From an uncultured Muribaculaceae bacterium (GTDB taxonomy: Bacteria; Bacteroidota; Bacteroidia; Bacteroidales; Muribaculaceae): a stretch of 61,395 nt of DNA. The translations under genes and the position numbers were made by a program. A model generated the notes under the pieces. That model ran no database searches and had not been told where the DNA came from. It worked only from the letters and a program-made list of their open reading frames with translations. Location of the stretch: contig CAJTUF010000018.1 of the NCBI GenBank assembly GCA_910579675.1, positions 1-61,395 of the forward strand, in the 5' to 3' direction. Below are positions 1 to 8,578 of this stretch, one piece after another; position 1 is the first letter of the stretch, and each line of letters opens with the position of its first letter.

Positions 1-574
1 TATTTGATGAGCCACTGCAGAAATAATCCATATACTTGACGATCTCCTCACGCCTGTTCCCCAGGTCAAACAGGAAGCCACTCAATTGGCTTGCCGCCAA
101 TCCCACAGTGCCGAGTTCGGTAGAAAGATAGCTGTCGCGGAAGTCTGACTGCACGTCTCTCATGGGAGACTGATAACGCAACCTGCAATAAGCAAGGGAT
201 ATGATACGATTGTAATCGTTTGGAAAATCCTTTTTCAGGCGTTCGGTAATAGTGCCCATCTTGTTGGAAATCAGCCACGACAACCCATATTCCTTGACTT
301 GTCCTATCTTGGGTTCGGCCACAGTAGCCTTTTCACCATTCTTAAGTTGCTCCATTTCCTGTTCAAGCTGTCTTTTCTTTGACGGCCTGAAGCCTCCTTC
401 CTCGGTAATCGAACCAAGATACTTTCCCGTAATCTTGCGATTGCGTTTTCTCTCCTTGTCATAAATACAATGACACTCATACAGGCAGTATCTTCCATTG
501 ATGCAACGGAGCTCGGTGCCGGGACGGCGGTATTTTGTTGCCCATTCAGGGTGTGGTGATAGACTCTTTGCCAT
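1..574 (-). CDS. IS transposase, N-terminal part (runs off the left edge)
   Basis: Reading the minus strand from the ATG at 572-574 gives an uninterrupted frame of about 191 codons to the window edge, beginning MAKSLSPHPEWATKYRRPG. It has the look of the N-terminal region of a Bacteroidetes IS4/IS1634-type DDE transposase: a basic start, a short segment with paired Cys/Tyr residues (YCLYECHCIYDK), then a Lys/Arg-rich stretch and a helical region. The DDE catalytic core would lie left of the window, so activity cannot be judged. The start fits: the gene is preceded by a palindrome (585-602) and a minus-strand terminator-like hairpin (656-684). The IS family is inferred from memory of related sequences; that it is a transposase is more certain than which family. 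Confidence 0.7.
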   Translation of the reverse strand, partial: MAKSLSPHPEWATKYRRPGTELRCINGRYCLYECHCIYDKERKRNRKITGKYLGSITEEGGFRPSKKRQLEQEMEQLKNGEKATVAEPKIGQVKEYGLSWLISNKMGTITERLKKDFPNDYNRIISLAYCRLRYQSPMRDVQSDFRDSYLSTELGTVGLAASQLSGFLFDLGNRREEIVKYMDYFCSGSSN

Positions 575-584
575 AACTATATAT

Positions 585-602
585 ATTACGTGATAACGTA
601 AT
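585..602. promoter_or_regulatory. 18-nt palindrome upstream of the transposase start
   Basis: ATTACGTGATAACGTAAT has 7-bp perfect arms around GATA. It lies 11-28 bp upstream of the transposase ATG, where an operator would act. A second inverted repeat, TACCAAATATATTGGTA, lies at 629-645. Either could be an operator or part of the IS terminal region; no second IS end is visible to decide. Confidence 0.4.
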
Positions 603-644
603 ACAAAGATATAACAAATAATCAATACTACCAAATATATTGGT

Positions 645-684
645 AAAAAAATCAAGCGGTTGACAGAAGGAATCTGCCAACCGC
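645..684 (-). terminator. Terminator-like hairpin facing the transposase gene
   Basis: Inverted repeat at 656-684: 12-nt arms (one mismatch) around a 5-nt loop. On the minus strand it is followed by a run of seven T within TTGATTTTTTT. It would stop transcription entering the transposase gene from outside, a common IS self-protection arrangement. It lies in the 242-bp gap between the transposase and the ATPase. Confidence 0.5.
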
Positions 685-718
685 CCAATGTATGACGTAA
701 ATTCAATGAAAGTTATAG

Positions 719-765
719 TTTAAATTTGGTGGAGAACTGTAATTTTGCCGTTTTAAATTTGGTGG
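719..765. repeat. Direct repeat TTTAAATTTGGTGG, two copies
   Basis: Identical 14-mers lie at 719-732 and 752-765, 33 bp apart. The second copy supplies the TTTG of the -33 element of the following ATPase promoter. An extra TAnnTTTG-like element (TAATTTTG, 740-747) lies between the copies. This could be a regulator-binding pair or a mobile-element scar. Confidence 0.5.
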
Positions 766-789
766 GGTCACAATAATCGCCTATCTTTG
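758..789 (+). promoter_or_regulatory. Bacteroidales promoter for the AAA/DUF4143 gene
   Basis: TTTG (758-761), 20 bp, then TATCTTTG (782-789) matches the Bacteroidetes sigma-ABfr consensus. Expected transcription start is about 795, giving a leader of about 20 nt before the ATG at 817. Confidence 0.7.
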
Positions 790-816
790 TGGGCGTTGAC
801 CACAAGCTATCCCTTT

Positions 817-2160
817 ATGCCACAAAAAATCTACAAACGCAAGATCTACGACTCAATCCTCAGGTGGAAACAAGAGAGAAACGGCTCGACGGCATTGCTG
901 ATAAAAGGCGCCCGACGAGTTGGCAAATCCACTATTGCCAAAGAGTTTGCAAAAAACGAATACAAATCGTTCATATCAATTGATTTTGCCAAAGCCTCTG
1001 ATGCAGTCAAAGGTCTGTTTGACAATATTGACAACATGGATTACCTGTTTCTGCAGTTGCAGGCTCTCTACCATGTCACCCTCCATGAACGTAATTCGGT
1101 GCTGATATTTGATGAAATTCAATTATGCCCTAAAGCTCGCCAAGCCATAAAATATCTTGTCGAAGATGGCCGATACGATTATATAGAGACAGGCTCGTTG
1201 CTCTCCATACGCAAAAATAACGAGGGGATCCTGATTCCGAGCGAGGAGACCCGCATTACCATGTATCCTCTGGACTATGAAGAATTTCTGATGGCGATAG
1301 GAGAGACAAACACCATCAATCTCATCAAATACTCCTACGACAATCTCAAGCCTTTGGGCGATGCGGTCAATCGGGAGATGATGCGTCTGTTCAGGCTATA
1401 TATGCTTGTAGGGGGGATGCCACAAGCTGTCAACACCTATCTCGACACCAATAATCTGGCTACCACTGATGCTGTTAAACGTGAGATAATCGAATTATAT
1501 CTCGACGATCTACGCAAGATAGATTCTACCGGCAAAGCTTCGCGCCTGTTTGAATCGATTCCCGGACAACTGGCCACAAGTAAATTGAGGTTTGAACCGT
1601 GGAGTGTGCTACAAAACGTAACCGCTGAAAAACTTGATGACATATGGACTGATCTTGAAGACTCTTTGACAGTCAACTTTGCATATCGCACCACCGACCC
1701 CAATGTGGGGCTCGGCTTGCATCGCGACAATAATAGCTTTAGAATTTATATGTGCGACACGGGACTATTCGTCACCCTGGCATTCTGGGATAAGGAGGTG
1801 GCCGAAAACACATTGTATCAGAAGCTATTGTCCGACAAGCTTTCAGCCGACCTCGGGTATGTGTATGAAAATGTAGTGGCTCAGATGCTGCGGGCGGCCG
1901 GCCATAAGCTTTACTACTACACATTTCCGGCCGATAAGGAGCGTAAAAAGTATTACGAAATAGACTTCCTTACGGTTTCCGGAAATAAGATCAATCCTAT
2001 CGAAGTAAAATCTTCCGGCTACAAAGTCCATAGGTCAATAGATGTGTTCGGCGAGCGGTATCCAGCCCGCATCGGACAATCATACATGATCTATACCAAA
2101 GATTTGAGAAAAGATGGCACTATGATTTATATTCCGGCCTATATGACCCAATATCTATAA
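817..2160 (+). CDS. AAA ATPase with DUF4143 domain
   Basis: A 447-residue protein of the widespread archaeal/bacterial AAA plus DUF4143 family. The Walker A region reads IKGARRVGKST, Walker B is SVLIFDEIQ, a sensor-like TGSLLS follows, and the C-terminus carries a PD-(D/E)XK-like IEVKSSG segment typical of DUF4143. An in-frame TTG at 787 would add ten residues but overlaps the -7 element, so the ATG at 817 is preferred. Cellular role in this family is not established; members are often found in accessory DNA and resemble toxin-like or defence-associated ATPases by context only. It is AT-richer than the genes downstream and next to an IS remnant, suggesting acquisition. Confidence 0.85.
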   Translation: MPQKIYKRKIYDSILRWKQERNGSTALLIKGARRVGKSTIAKEFAKNEYKSFISIDFAKASDAVKGLFDNIDNMDYLFLQLQALYHVTLHERNSVLIFDEIQLCPKARQAIKYLVEDGRYDYIETGSLLSIRKNNEGILIPSEETRITMYPLDYEEFLMAIGETNTINLIKYSYDNLKPLGDAVNREMMRLFRLYMLVGGMPQAVNTYLDTNNLATTDAVKREIIELYLDDLRKIDSTGKASRLFESIPGQLATSKLRFEPWSVLQNVTAEKLDDIWTDLEDSLTVNFAYRTTDPNVGLGLHRDNNSFRIYMCDTGLFVTLAFWDKEVAENTLYQKLLSDKLSADLGYVYENVVAQMLRAAGHKLYYYTFPADKERKKYYEIDFLTVSGNKINPIEVKSSGYKVHRSIDVFGERYPARIGQSYMIYTKDLRKDGTMIYIPAYMTQYL

Positions 2161-2194
2161 TCATCATCTGTGGGGATGTGCGGCGGCGGGGAGC

Positions 2195-2590
2195 TCACTC
2201 CACGAGTGAGGCAAACAGGCGGTCGAAGGTCGAGTCGAGATCGTCGGTGGTGAGGCCGGGATGAGGGCTCGAGGTGCATATGCAAGCGCTCTTGGCCGCT
2301 GTGATCCAGCGGAAACGTTCCTCGGCCGGGAGGTCGGCAAAGGGGCCCGACGACACCCGCTGCGACGCCACGCGCCGCAGGCCGTCGAGCTGAAGCTCTA
2401 TCTCGTCGGGGGTGTGGATGGCCTTGACTGCAAGCAGGCGCGAGGGGACAATCGATGTGGCCATGCGGATCCAGCGGCGACGCTTGCACATCATCACCAG
2501 CCCTATGTTGACAAACTCCCCTCTCTCCCTGTCGGGGAGATAGCGCACGAGCGCGTATTCATACAGATTGCTTCCTGACATCGATGGCAT
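2195..2590 (-). CDS. DUF3037 family protein
   Basis: A 131-residue protein starting MPSMSGSNLYEYALVRYLP; the YALVRYxPDxxRGEFxNIG pattern is the hallmark of DUF3037. Function is unknown. Its start overlaps the end of the upstream HipA-like gene by 32 bp, so the two are almost certainly co-transcribed and translationally coupled. An internal ATG at 2579-2581 would still overlap. DUF3037 is repeatedly found beside HipA-like kinases in Bacteroidetes and Proteobacteria, suggesting a two-protein module, but no catalytic motif is visible in this member. Confidence 0.8.
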   Translation of the reverse strand: MPSMSGSNLYEYALVRYLPDRERGEFVNIGLVMMCKRRRWIRMATSIVPSRLLAVKAIHTPDEIELQLDGLRRVASQRVSSGPFADLPAEERFRWITAAKSACICTSSPHPGLTTDDLDSTFDRLFASLVE

Positions 2591-3341
2591 GGTTTAGGAA
2601 TATTCGGGAATTTTCGAGCCGGGTGGTGAGAAATCGCAGATAGGCGGCGCGGAGCCCCCCGGGAGTGTCGGGAGCTCCCTCCCACTGCAGCCAGTCGTCG
2701 GGAATAAGGTCGACTATCGACGCGAGCACTCCGGGAGTGAGACGTGCATGGGCCCTCTCATCGGCACCCTCCAGATCAGTGGCCCGCCCTATGAGCACAT
2801 GATCCTTGACATATGGAAACGGCGACAGCGCCGCCTTGTCGGGATCGCTCCAAGCGTGGTGGAAATAGAGCGATGCTCCGTGGTCTATGAGCCATGTCTC
2901 GTGGTTCCACACCAGCATATTCGTATTGCGGGCCGTGCGGTCGATATTGGTGAGAAATGCGTCGAGCCACACTATGTCCGACGCTTCGCGGGCCCCGATC
3001 GTGTTGGCATAGGCATCATAAGTCATGGCGCCCCGCAGGAAGTGGAGGCCGAGGTTGAGGCCACGGCTCCACCGCAGAAGATCCTGGATCTCCTCGTCGG
3101 CCTCGGTGCGCCCGAAATCGTCGCTCAGATCGAGCATCACCAGCTCAGGCACCCTCAGACCGAGAGCGCGGGCCACCTCGCCCCCTATCAGCTCGGCAAT
3201 GAGCGCCTTGGTGCCATGGCCTGCGCCACGGTACTTCACTACATATCTGAAGCCGTCGTCGGCTTCCATCAGGCCCGGGAGCGATCCCCCCTCGCGCAGA
3301 GGAGCTATATACCGGAGGGCCTCCTGTGTCCGCAGTTCCAT
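2559..3341 (-). CDS. HipA-like kinase-fold protein
   Basis: A 260-residue protein resembling the C-terminal kinase half of HipA, without the N-terminal HipA domain. Visible kinase-like elements are YVVKYRGAGHGTKAL near residues 32-46 (ATP-binding lysine region), the catalytic-loop-like NIDRTARNTN and the metal-site-like LIDHGASLYF. Full HipA toxins are about 440 residues and phosphorylate glutamyl-tRNA synthetase; this shorter form usually pairs with DUF3037, as here, rather than with a HipB antitoxin. No HipB-like gene is adjacent. Substrate unknown. No canonical TAnnTTTG element is seen just upstream, and a hairpin terminator for the preceding operon lies at 3418-3477. Confidence 0.75.
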   Translation of the reverse strand: MELRTQEALRYIAPLREGGSLPGLMEADDGFRYVVKYRGAGHGTKALIAELIGGEVARALGLRVPELVMLDLSDDFGRTEADEEIQDLLRWSRGLNLGLHFLRGAMTYDAYANTIGAREASDIVWLDAFLTNIDRTARNTNMLVWNHETWLIDHGASLYFHHAWSDPDKAALSPFPYVKDHVLIGRATDLEGADERAHARLTPGVLASIVDLIPDDWLQWEGAPDTPGGLRAAYLRFLTTRLENSRIFLNHAIDVRKQSV

Positions 3342-3411
3342 AGTAGCATTGTGTTATTTACATTGATTATCGGCAGTTGGAATGATGAGCTTACAGCGCC
3401 CCCCACACCTC

Positions 3412-3478
3412 CAAAAAGGCGATTCTCCACTTCCATTCAAGCCTGTATGATGCTCTAATGGAGAAGGGGAGAATCGCT
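3412..3478 (-). terminator. Terminator downstream of the GH18 gene
   Basis: Long imperfect inverted repeat: 3418-3437 (GGCGATTCTCCACTTCCATT) against 3457-3477, loop about 19 nt. On the minus strand it is followed by CTTTTTGG. It closes the GH18 transcription unit. Confidence 0.75.
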
Positions 3479-3519
3479 TGCAGGTATATCACGGGCATGA
3501 CAGCCCATGACTGGCGGGA

Positions 3520-4608
3520 TTACTTTCTGGCGTCGAGGTAGTCGCGGCCTGCGGCTCCCATCATGTAGTCGGTCACGATCTTACGGAGGGTGCCCTGCTC
3601 GTCGTCGCAGGTATATTCCCAGTACATTGCGCCGAGGATATCATTGTCGAGGATATAGCGGCACTTGATGTCGATGGCGGTGGAGTCGTTGTAGCCAAGC
3701 ACGAGTTCGCCGGCTGCATTCTCTATATAGGGAGCCTGGGCGAGCGAGTCCCATACCACCTTGCAGCCCTCGCGCACTTCAAGATCCTTGTAGTCCATAT
3801 AGTCGGGATACTCCTTGAAGCCGCGGCCATAGAACGGGAGGCCGAGGGTGAGCTTTTCCTTGGGGATACCGGCGGCAAGATGGGCTTTGAGGGCCTGGTC
3901 GGCGGTGAGCTTGGTGTGCTCCGACTCATAGAGGGGCGACTGATGGAAGGGCACGGTGCCTATGTCATACGACATGATGTTGATAAAGTCGACATAAGGC
4001 AGGATGGCGGGGAAATCGTAATATTCGGCGCTGCCCGGAGTGGCGAGGGTGAGCGACTTGTCGGGGCCTATCTGGCCGCGGATGTCGCGCATCAGCTTGG
4101 TATAGTTGTTGGTGTCGTCGGGCGACGATGAGATTCCGGCGCTTGAGCTGGTAGGGTATTCCCAGTCGATGTCAACGCCGTCGAGATTAAACTCGTCGAT
4201 CACCCTCTTGCAGTCGGCGGCAAAAGCGGCGCGGTTGAGCGAGTCGGCTGCCATCTCGCTGAAGCGTCCGCTGCCCCATCCTCCCACCGAGAGGATCACC
4301 TTGAGGTCGGGATTCTGCTCCTTGAGGGCCGAGATCTTGTGGAGGCGGTCGGGATTGTCAACGCGGATGCCGTTGAAGGTGTTGTTGACATGGCCGAAGG
4401 CATAGTTGATATGGGTCATGGCGTGCGGATCGGGCATCACATCGCTTCCGGCTGTGACATAGGCTATCACATAACGGGGTGATGCAACTGAGTCGGCGCT
4501 CTCAACGGCGGCGGCATTGTCGGCGCTCTTGGTGCCGCAGGCGGCAGGTACCAGCGCCACGGCAAGCAGAGAAGCCGCGGCGGCTGCCATCATAGTAAAT
4601 TTCTTCAT
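3520..4608 (-). CDS. GH18 glycosidase lipoprotein (chitinase / endo-beta-N-acetylglucosaminidase type)
   Basis: A 362-residue exported lipoprotein. The start MKKFTMMAAA is followed by a hydrophobic signal and lipobox VPAAC with the acylated Cys at residue 24. The GH18 DxxDxDxE motif reads LDGVDIDWE with the acid/base Glu at about residue 150, preceded by the conserved KVILSVGGWG strand; MSYD and the final MYWEY strand are also present. Substrate could be chitin, chito-oligosaccharides or host N-glycan cores; the sequence alone does not separate these. A longer open frame upstream overlaps the PFOR gene and is not used because the promoter and signal peptide fix the start at 4608. Confidence 0.88.
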   Translation of the reverse strand: MKKFTMMAAAAASLLAVALVPAACGTKSADNAAAVESADSVASPRYVIAYVTAGSDVMPDPHAMTHINYAFGHVNNTFNGIRVDNPDRLHKISALKEQNPDLKVILSVGGWGSGRFSEMAADSLNRAAFAADCKRVIDEFNLDGVDIDWEYPTSSSAGISSSPDDTNNYTKLMRDIRGQIGPDKSLTLATPGSAEYYDFPAILPYVDFINIMSYDIGTVPFHQSPLYESEHTKLTADQALKAHLAAGIPKEKLTLGLPFYGRGFKEYPDYMDYKDLEVREGCKVVWDSLAQAPYIENAAGELVLGYNDSTAIDIKCRYILDNDILGAMYWEYTCDDEQGTLRKIVTDYMMGAAGRDYLDARK

Positions 4609-4626
4609 TACAATGAGGTTTTGATT

Positions 4627-4634
4627 CAAAGATA
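4627..4634 (-). promoter_or_regulatory. -7 element of the GH18 promoter
   Basis: The minus strand reads TATCTTTG at 4634-4627, about 19 bp upstream of the GH18 ATG, so the leader would be very short. No TTTG at the ideal -33 spacing is evident, though AT-rich sequence lies upstream. Confidence 0.6.
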
Positions 4635-4727
4635 TTATAATCTGCAAATATAATACATCTTTGGCAAATGCCCGCCACCCGACCTGTGATTTTTTTTCGC
4701 AGTGCGAGTGGCGGCATAATATATATA

Positions 4728-7700
4728 TCAGCGTGCCGAGGGGCCGGGACCTGAGGCGCCTCTGCGCAGGATGTTGTAGATCGACGAGGCGCGGGTGGCG
4801 AGCTTGTGCTGGAGCACCGGGGCCTCGGCGGGAGCCACCATGCGAAGGTCGGCATAGCGGTCTTCGCCGTTGATAAAGGGTATTATCTTGCCGTCGGGCT
4901 GGGGCGAGTCGAGGGTGAGCGGGTCGAGTCCCTTTGCGCGACGACGCGGATCGTAGCGGTAGATGGGCCAGTAGCCCGACAGGGTGGCCTCGCGCTCCTC
5001 GACTATTGAATGGCTCATGCCGGCGCGGATGCCGTGGTTGATGCAAGGGCAGTAGGCTATCACTATCGAGGGGCCGGGATAAGATTCGGCCTCGGCGAGG
5101 GCGTCGATGGCCTGCTGCGGGTTGCCGCCGAGCGATATCTGGGCCACATACACATTGCCGTAGGTCATCATCATGCGTCCGAGATCCTTGCGGAAGGTGC
5201 GCTTGCCCGCCGCCGCATACTTCATCACGGCCCCCATGGGTGTGGCTTTGGAGGTCTGGCCACCGGTGTTGGAGTAACATTCGGTGTCCATCACGAGGAT
5301 ATTGATGTCGATGTTCTGTGCCAGCACATGGTCGAGCCCCGCAAAACCTATGTCGTAGGCCCATCCGTCGCCTCCGATGGCCCACACGCTCTTCTTGCCC
5401 AAAAGGTCGGCGCGGGCGGCTATGGAGTCGGCTGCGGCCAGCGGCGATGCCTTGAGCGCCCTCAGGAGAGCCGCGCCGGCTGCGGCCGATCCGTCGGCCG
5501 AGGCAAAGGCGTCGATCCACCCCGAGAGGGCAGACCGGAGCGACTGGGGGGTGTCGGGAGCGGCAAGGAGAGCTTTGGCATCGTCAAGCAGAGCCTCGCG
5601 GCGATGATCGATGGCCGACGCTATGCCGAAGCCATATTCGGCATTATCCTCAAAGAGGGAGTTGCCCCACGCGGGGCCGTGGCCGCTGCTGTCGGTGCAA
5701 TAGGCGTTGGAGGGGAAGTCGGCGCCCCATATCGACGAGCAGCCGGTGGCATTGGCTATGATCAGGCGGGGGCCGAAGAGCTGGGTGAGCAGTTTGACAT
5801 AGGGTGTCTCGCCGCAGCCGCCACAAGCTCCCGAAAACTGGAGCAACGGTGTGCGGAACTGTGAGCCTACCACGGTGGTTGCCGCCGGGAGTCCCTGCTT
5901 TTCCGTCACCTTGGTGGCGCAATACTCCATCAGCTCCTCCTGCAGCGGGATCTCTCCGGAAAGAGGCACCATGGTCAGGGCATGGCCCGGACAGACGGTG
6001 GCACACGACCCACACCCGACGCAATCGAGCGGATAGACCTGGATGCGGAAGCGTAGATCCGCACCCACATGGGCAGCCCGAGTGGCAAGCTCTGCCGGGG
6101 CGCCGGCCACCTCGGACTGAGTGAGCAGATATGGGCGTATGGCGGCGTGGGAGCATGAAAGCGAACACTCCGTACACTCCACACACTTGTCGGGATCCCA
6201 CTGCGGCACCATCACCGCTATCCCCCTTTTCTCGTAGGCTGTGGTGCCGGGGGGCATGATGCCGTCGGGCGAGAGTGCGCTCACTGGCAGGCGGTTGCCC
6301 TCACGACGCAGACATGGCCGCGCCACCTTCCGCACAAATTCGGGCAGATCGGAGCCCACAGCATCAATCCCGCAGGCGCCATCGGCAGCCGAAGCCCATG
6401 CGGGATCCACCGCCACCTCAACCACGGCTCCGGCTGCGGCATCGATGGCGGCGTTGTTGTCGGCCACAACCCGACCGCCTTCATGGAGATAGGCGGCACT
6501 CACCTGCTCTTTGAGAGCGGCTATCGCTTTGTCGTAAGGTATGATGCCCGAGAGCTTGAAAAACACAGCCTCCATCACCATATTGATCCTTACCCCGAGA
6601 TTGTTGGCGCGGGCTATCGCACCGGCATCAACCACATACATGCGCGCTTTGCGCGACGCCAAAGCCCGCTTGAGTCGCGATGGAAGTGAGCGGGCGGCTT
6701 CATCGGGCTTCAGAGGGGTGTTGAGCACAAACACTCCCCCCTCCTTCAGATTATCGACCAGATCAAACCGCTTCACATAAATATCTTTGTTACACCCCAC
6801 ATAGTCGGCTTCCTCGATGGAGTATGCCGCCTCAACGGGATGGGGAGCCACCCGGAGCTGCGACACGGTGTAGCCATCGCTCTTCTTGGCCGAATACTCG
6901 AAATAAGCCTGGGCCCACAGCGGAGCCTCAGCGGTGAGCACCTTGGCGGCCTGACGCGTAGCGCCGACAGTGCCGTCCGATCCCATGCCGTAGAATACCG
7001 CCTGATACACGTCGCCCGGCACTACCGACTGCGGAGCCGCGCCTACGCTGAGCGACAGATGGGTCACATCGTCGTCGATGCCCACAGAGAAGCGTCGCTT
7101 GCCGTCGGCGCGTGCCGCCTCGTCAAACACAGCTATCGCCATAGCCGGGTCAAACTCTTTGCTCGACAAGCCGTAGCGGCCTCCGATCACACGTATGGCC
7201 CGCCCCGACTCCTGCACCGCTCCGAGCACATTGAGTAGCAGAGGCTCCCCCAGCGAGCCCGGCTCCTTGGTGCGGTCGAGCACCGCTATAGCCTTGACCG
7301 ACTGCGGTATCGCCGCCAGCAGATCGGCAGCGCTGAAGGGGTTGAACAGATGTACCGACACCACTCCCACCTTGCGGCCGCCGCGGGCCAGTGAGTCGAC
7401 AGCCGCCTCGACCACCTTGGCCGACGAGCCCATAGTCACTATCACCTCTTCGGCCGAGCTGTCGCCATAATAATCGAAGAGATGATAACTCCTGCCCGTG
7501 AGCTGACCGACGCGCTCCATCTGCCTGGCCACAATAGCCGGAAAGGCATCATAGTAGCGGTTGGCAGCCTCACGCGCCTGAAAATACACATCGCCGTTCT
7601 GGGCCGAGCCGCGCAGATCGGGGTGGCACGGATTCATGCCCCGGCGTCGGAACGCCTCTACCTTGTCGCGGTCGACGAGCGATGCTATATCGTCGTAGGA

Positions 7701-8249
7701 TATCACGTCGATAGTGCTCATCTCGTTACTCGTGCGCCAACCATCCATGAAATGGAGCACCGGCACCGAGCCGTCGATAGCCGCCAGATGAGCCACAAGA
7801 GCCATATCCATCGCCTCCTGCACCGAGGCCGAAGCCAGAATAGCAAAACCGGTGGCGCGGCAAGCCATCACATCCTGATGGTCGCCAAAAATACTAAGCG
7901 CATGGGTGGCGATAGAGCGCGACCCCACATGAAACACCCCCGGAAGCAGCTCACCCGCTATCTTATACATATTGGGGATCATGAGCAGCAGCCCCTGCGA
8001 CGCCGTGAAAGTAGTGGCAAGGGCACCCGCCGCCAAAGCGCCGTGGGTGGCGCCAGCCGCTCCGAGCTCGCTTTCCATCTCCTTGATCTCCATAGCCGAG
8101 CCAAACACGTTGCGGCGCCCGGCGAGAGCCCACTTGTCGGCAGTCTCGCCCATTGAAGCCACAGGAGTAATGGGATAGATGGTGGCAATATCGCTCAGCG
8201 CATATGCTACATGGGTGGCCGCCGTGCAGCCGTCCATAATCTGTTTCAT
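4728..8249 (-). CDS. nifJ: Pyruvate:ferredoxin (flavodoxin) oxidoreductase
   Basis: A 1173-residue single-chain PFOR, the usual length. It oxidatively decarboxylates pyruvate to acetyl-CoA and CO2, passing electrons to ferredoxin, central in anaerobic Bacteroidales. Order seen: N-terminal pyruvate-binding domain (SDIATIYPITPVASMGE near residue 18), a domain II, two ferredoxin-type 4Fe-4S motifs in the middle (CVECTECSLSC and CVGCGSCATVC), and a C-terminal TPP domain with CGGCGETPY and the GDGWAYDIGF/DTECYSNTGGQ metal-TPP motif. The start MKQIMDGCTAATH is chosen over an upstream ATG because it matches family N-termini. The first cluster ends CSH where CPH is usual. No clear promoter is seen in the 329-bp divergent gap to susC. 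Confidence 0.95.
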   Translation of the reverse strand: MKQIMDGCTAATHVAYALSDIATIYPITPVASMGETADKWALAGRRNVFGSAMEIKEMESELGAAGATHGALAAGALATTFTASQGLLLMIPNMYKIAGELLPGVFHVGSRSIATHALSIFGDHQDVMACRATGFAILASASVQEAMDMALVAHLAAIDGSVPVLHFMDGWRTSNEMSTIDVISYDDIASLVDRDKVEAFRRRGMNPCHPDLRGSAQNGDVYFQAREAANRYYDAFPAIVARQMERVGQLTGRSYHLFDYYGDSSAEEVIVTMGSSAKVVEAAVDSLARGGRKVGVVSVHLFNPFSAADLLAAIPQSVKAIAVLDRTKEPGSLGEPLLLNVLGAVQESGRAIRVIGGRYGLSSKEFDPAMAIAVFDEAARADGKRRFSVGIDDDVTHLSLSVGAAPQSVVPGDVYQAVFYGMGSDGTVGATRQAAKVLTAEAPLWAQAYFEYSAKKSDGYTVSQLRVAPHPVEAAYSIEEADYVGCNKDIYVKRFDLVDNLKEGGVFVLNTPLKPDEAARSLPSRLKRALASRKARMYVVDAGAIARANNLGVRINMVMEAVFFKLSGIIPYDKAIAALKEQVSAAYLHEGGRVVADNNAAIDAAAGAVVEVAVDPAWASAADGACGIDAVGSDLPEFVRKVARPCLRREGNRLPVSALSPDGIMPPGTTAYEKRGIAVMVPQWDPDKCVECTECSLSCSHAAIRPYLLTQSEVAGAPAELATRAAHVGADLRFRIQVYPLDCVGCGSCATVCPGHALTMVPLSGEIPLQEELMEYCATKVTEKQGLPAATTVVGSQFRTPLLQFSGACGGCGETPYVKLLTQLFGPRLIIANATGCSSIWGADFPSNAYCTDSSGHGPAWGNSLFEDNAEYGFGIASAIDHRREALLDDAKALLAAPDTPQSLRSALSGWIDAFASADGSAAAGAALLRALKASPLAAADSIAARADLLGKKSVWAIGGDGWAYDIGFAGLDHVLAQNIDINILVMDTECYSNTGGQTSKATPMGAVMKYAAAGKRTFRKDLGRMMMTYGNVYVAQISLGGNPQQAIDALAEAESYPGPSIVIAYCPCINHGIRAGMSHSIVEEREATLSGYWPIYRYDPRRRAKGLDPLTLDSPQPDGKIIPFINGEDRYADLRMVAPAEAPVLQHKLATRASSIYNILRRGASGPGPSAR

Positions 8250-8459
8250 AATAATATATGGTAAGTGTGTGTGTATGTATGATGTGAGTGAGAGTGCATC
8301 CGGGCAGACAACCGCCGATACATGTATATATATAATGCTCATCCACCCCCGAAAGTTGCCCCGCCACCACTATGGTGTGTTTTTGATTGGACGAAGGGTG
8401 AATGCAGAGAGGGTAAACACTATTTTAGGTATCATTTTGCAGTTTTTAGGCGGTTGGAC

Positions 8460-8490
8460 TTTGTTTTTGTTTAAAAAAGTCTTAGCTTTG
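8460..8490 (+). promoter_or_regulatory. Promoter of the SusC/SusD operon
   Basis: TTTG (8460-8463), exactly 19 bp, then TAGCTTTG (8483-8490) is a textbook Bacteroidetes promoter. It predicts an untranslated leader of about 80 nt before the SusC ATG. The rest of the 8250-8578 gap contains GT- and AT-rich simple sequence near 8260-8340 with no ORF of note. Confidence 0.8.
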
Positions 8491-8578
8491 TAAATATTTC
8501 TAAAAATAGGTCGGCCGAATTACTTGTAGCCGGCGCCATTACCTTGAACAATAACTATCTATTACCTTAAATATCTCC

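Noticed and set aside
4609..5520. Long N-terminal extension of the GH18 protein
   Set aside because: It runs antisense-frame through the PFOR gene end; the signal peptide and -7 element fix the start at 4608.
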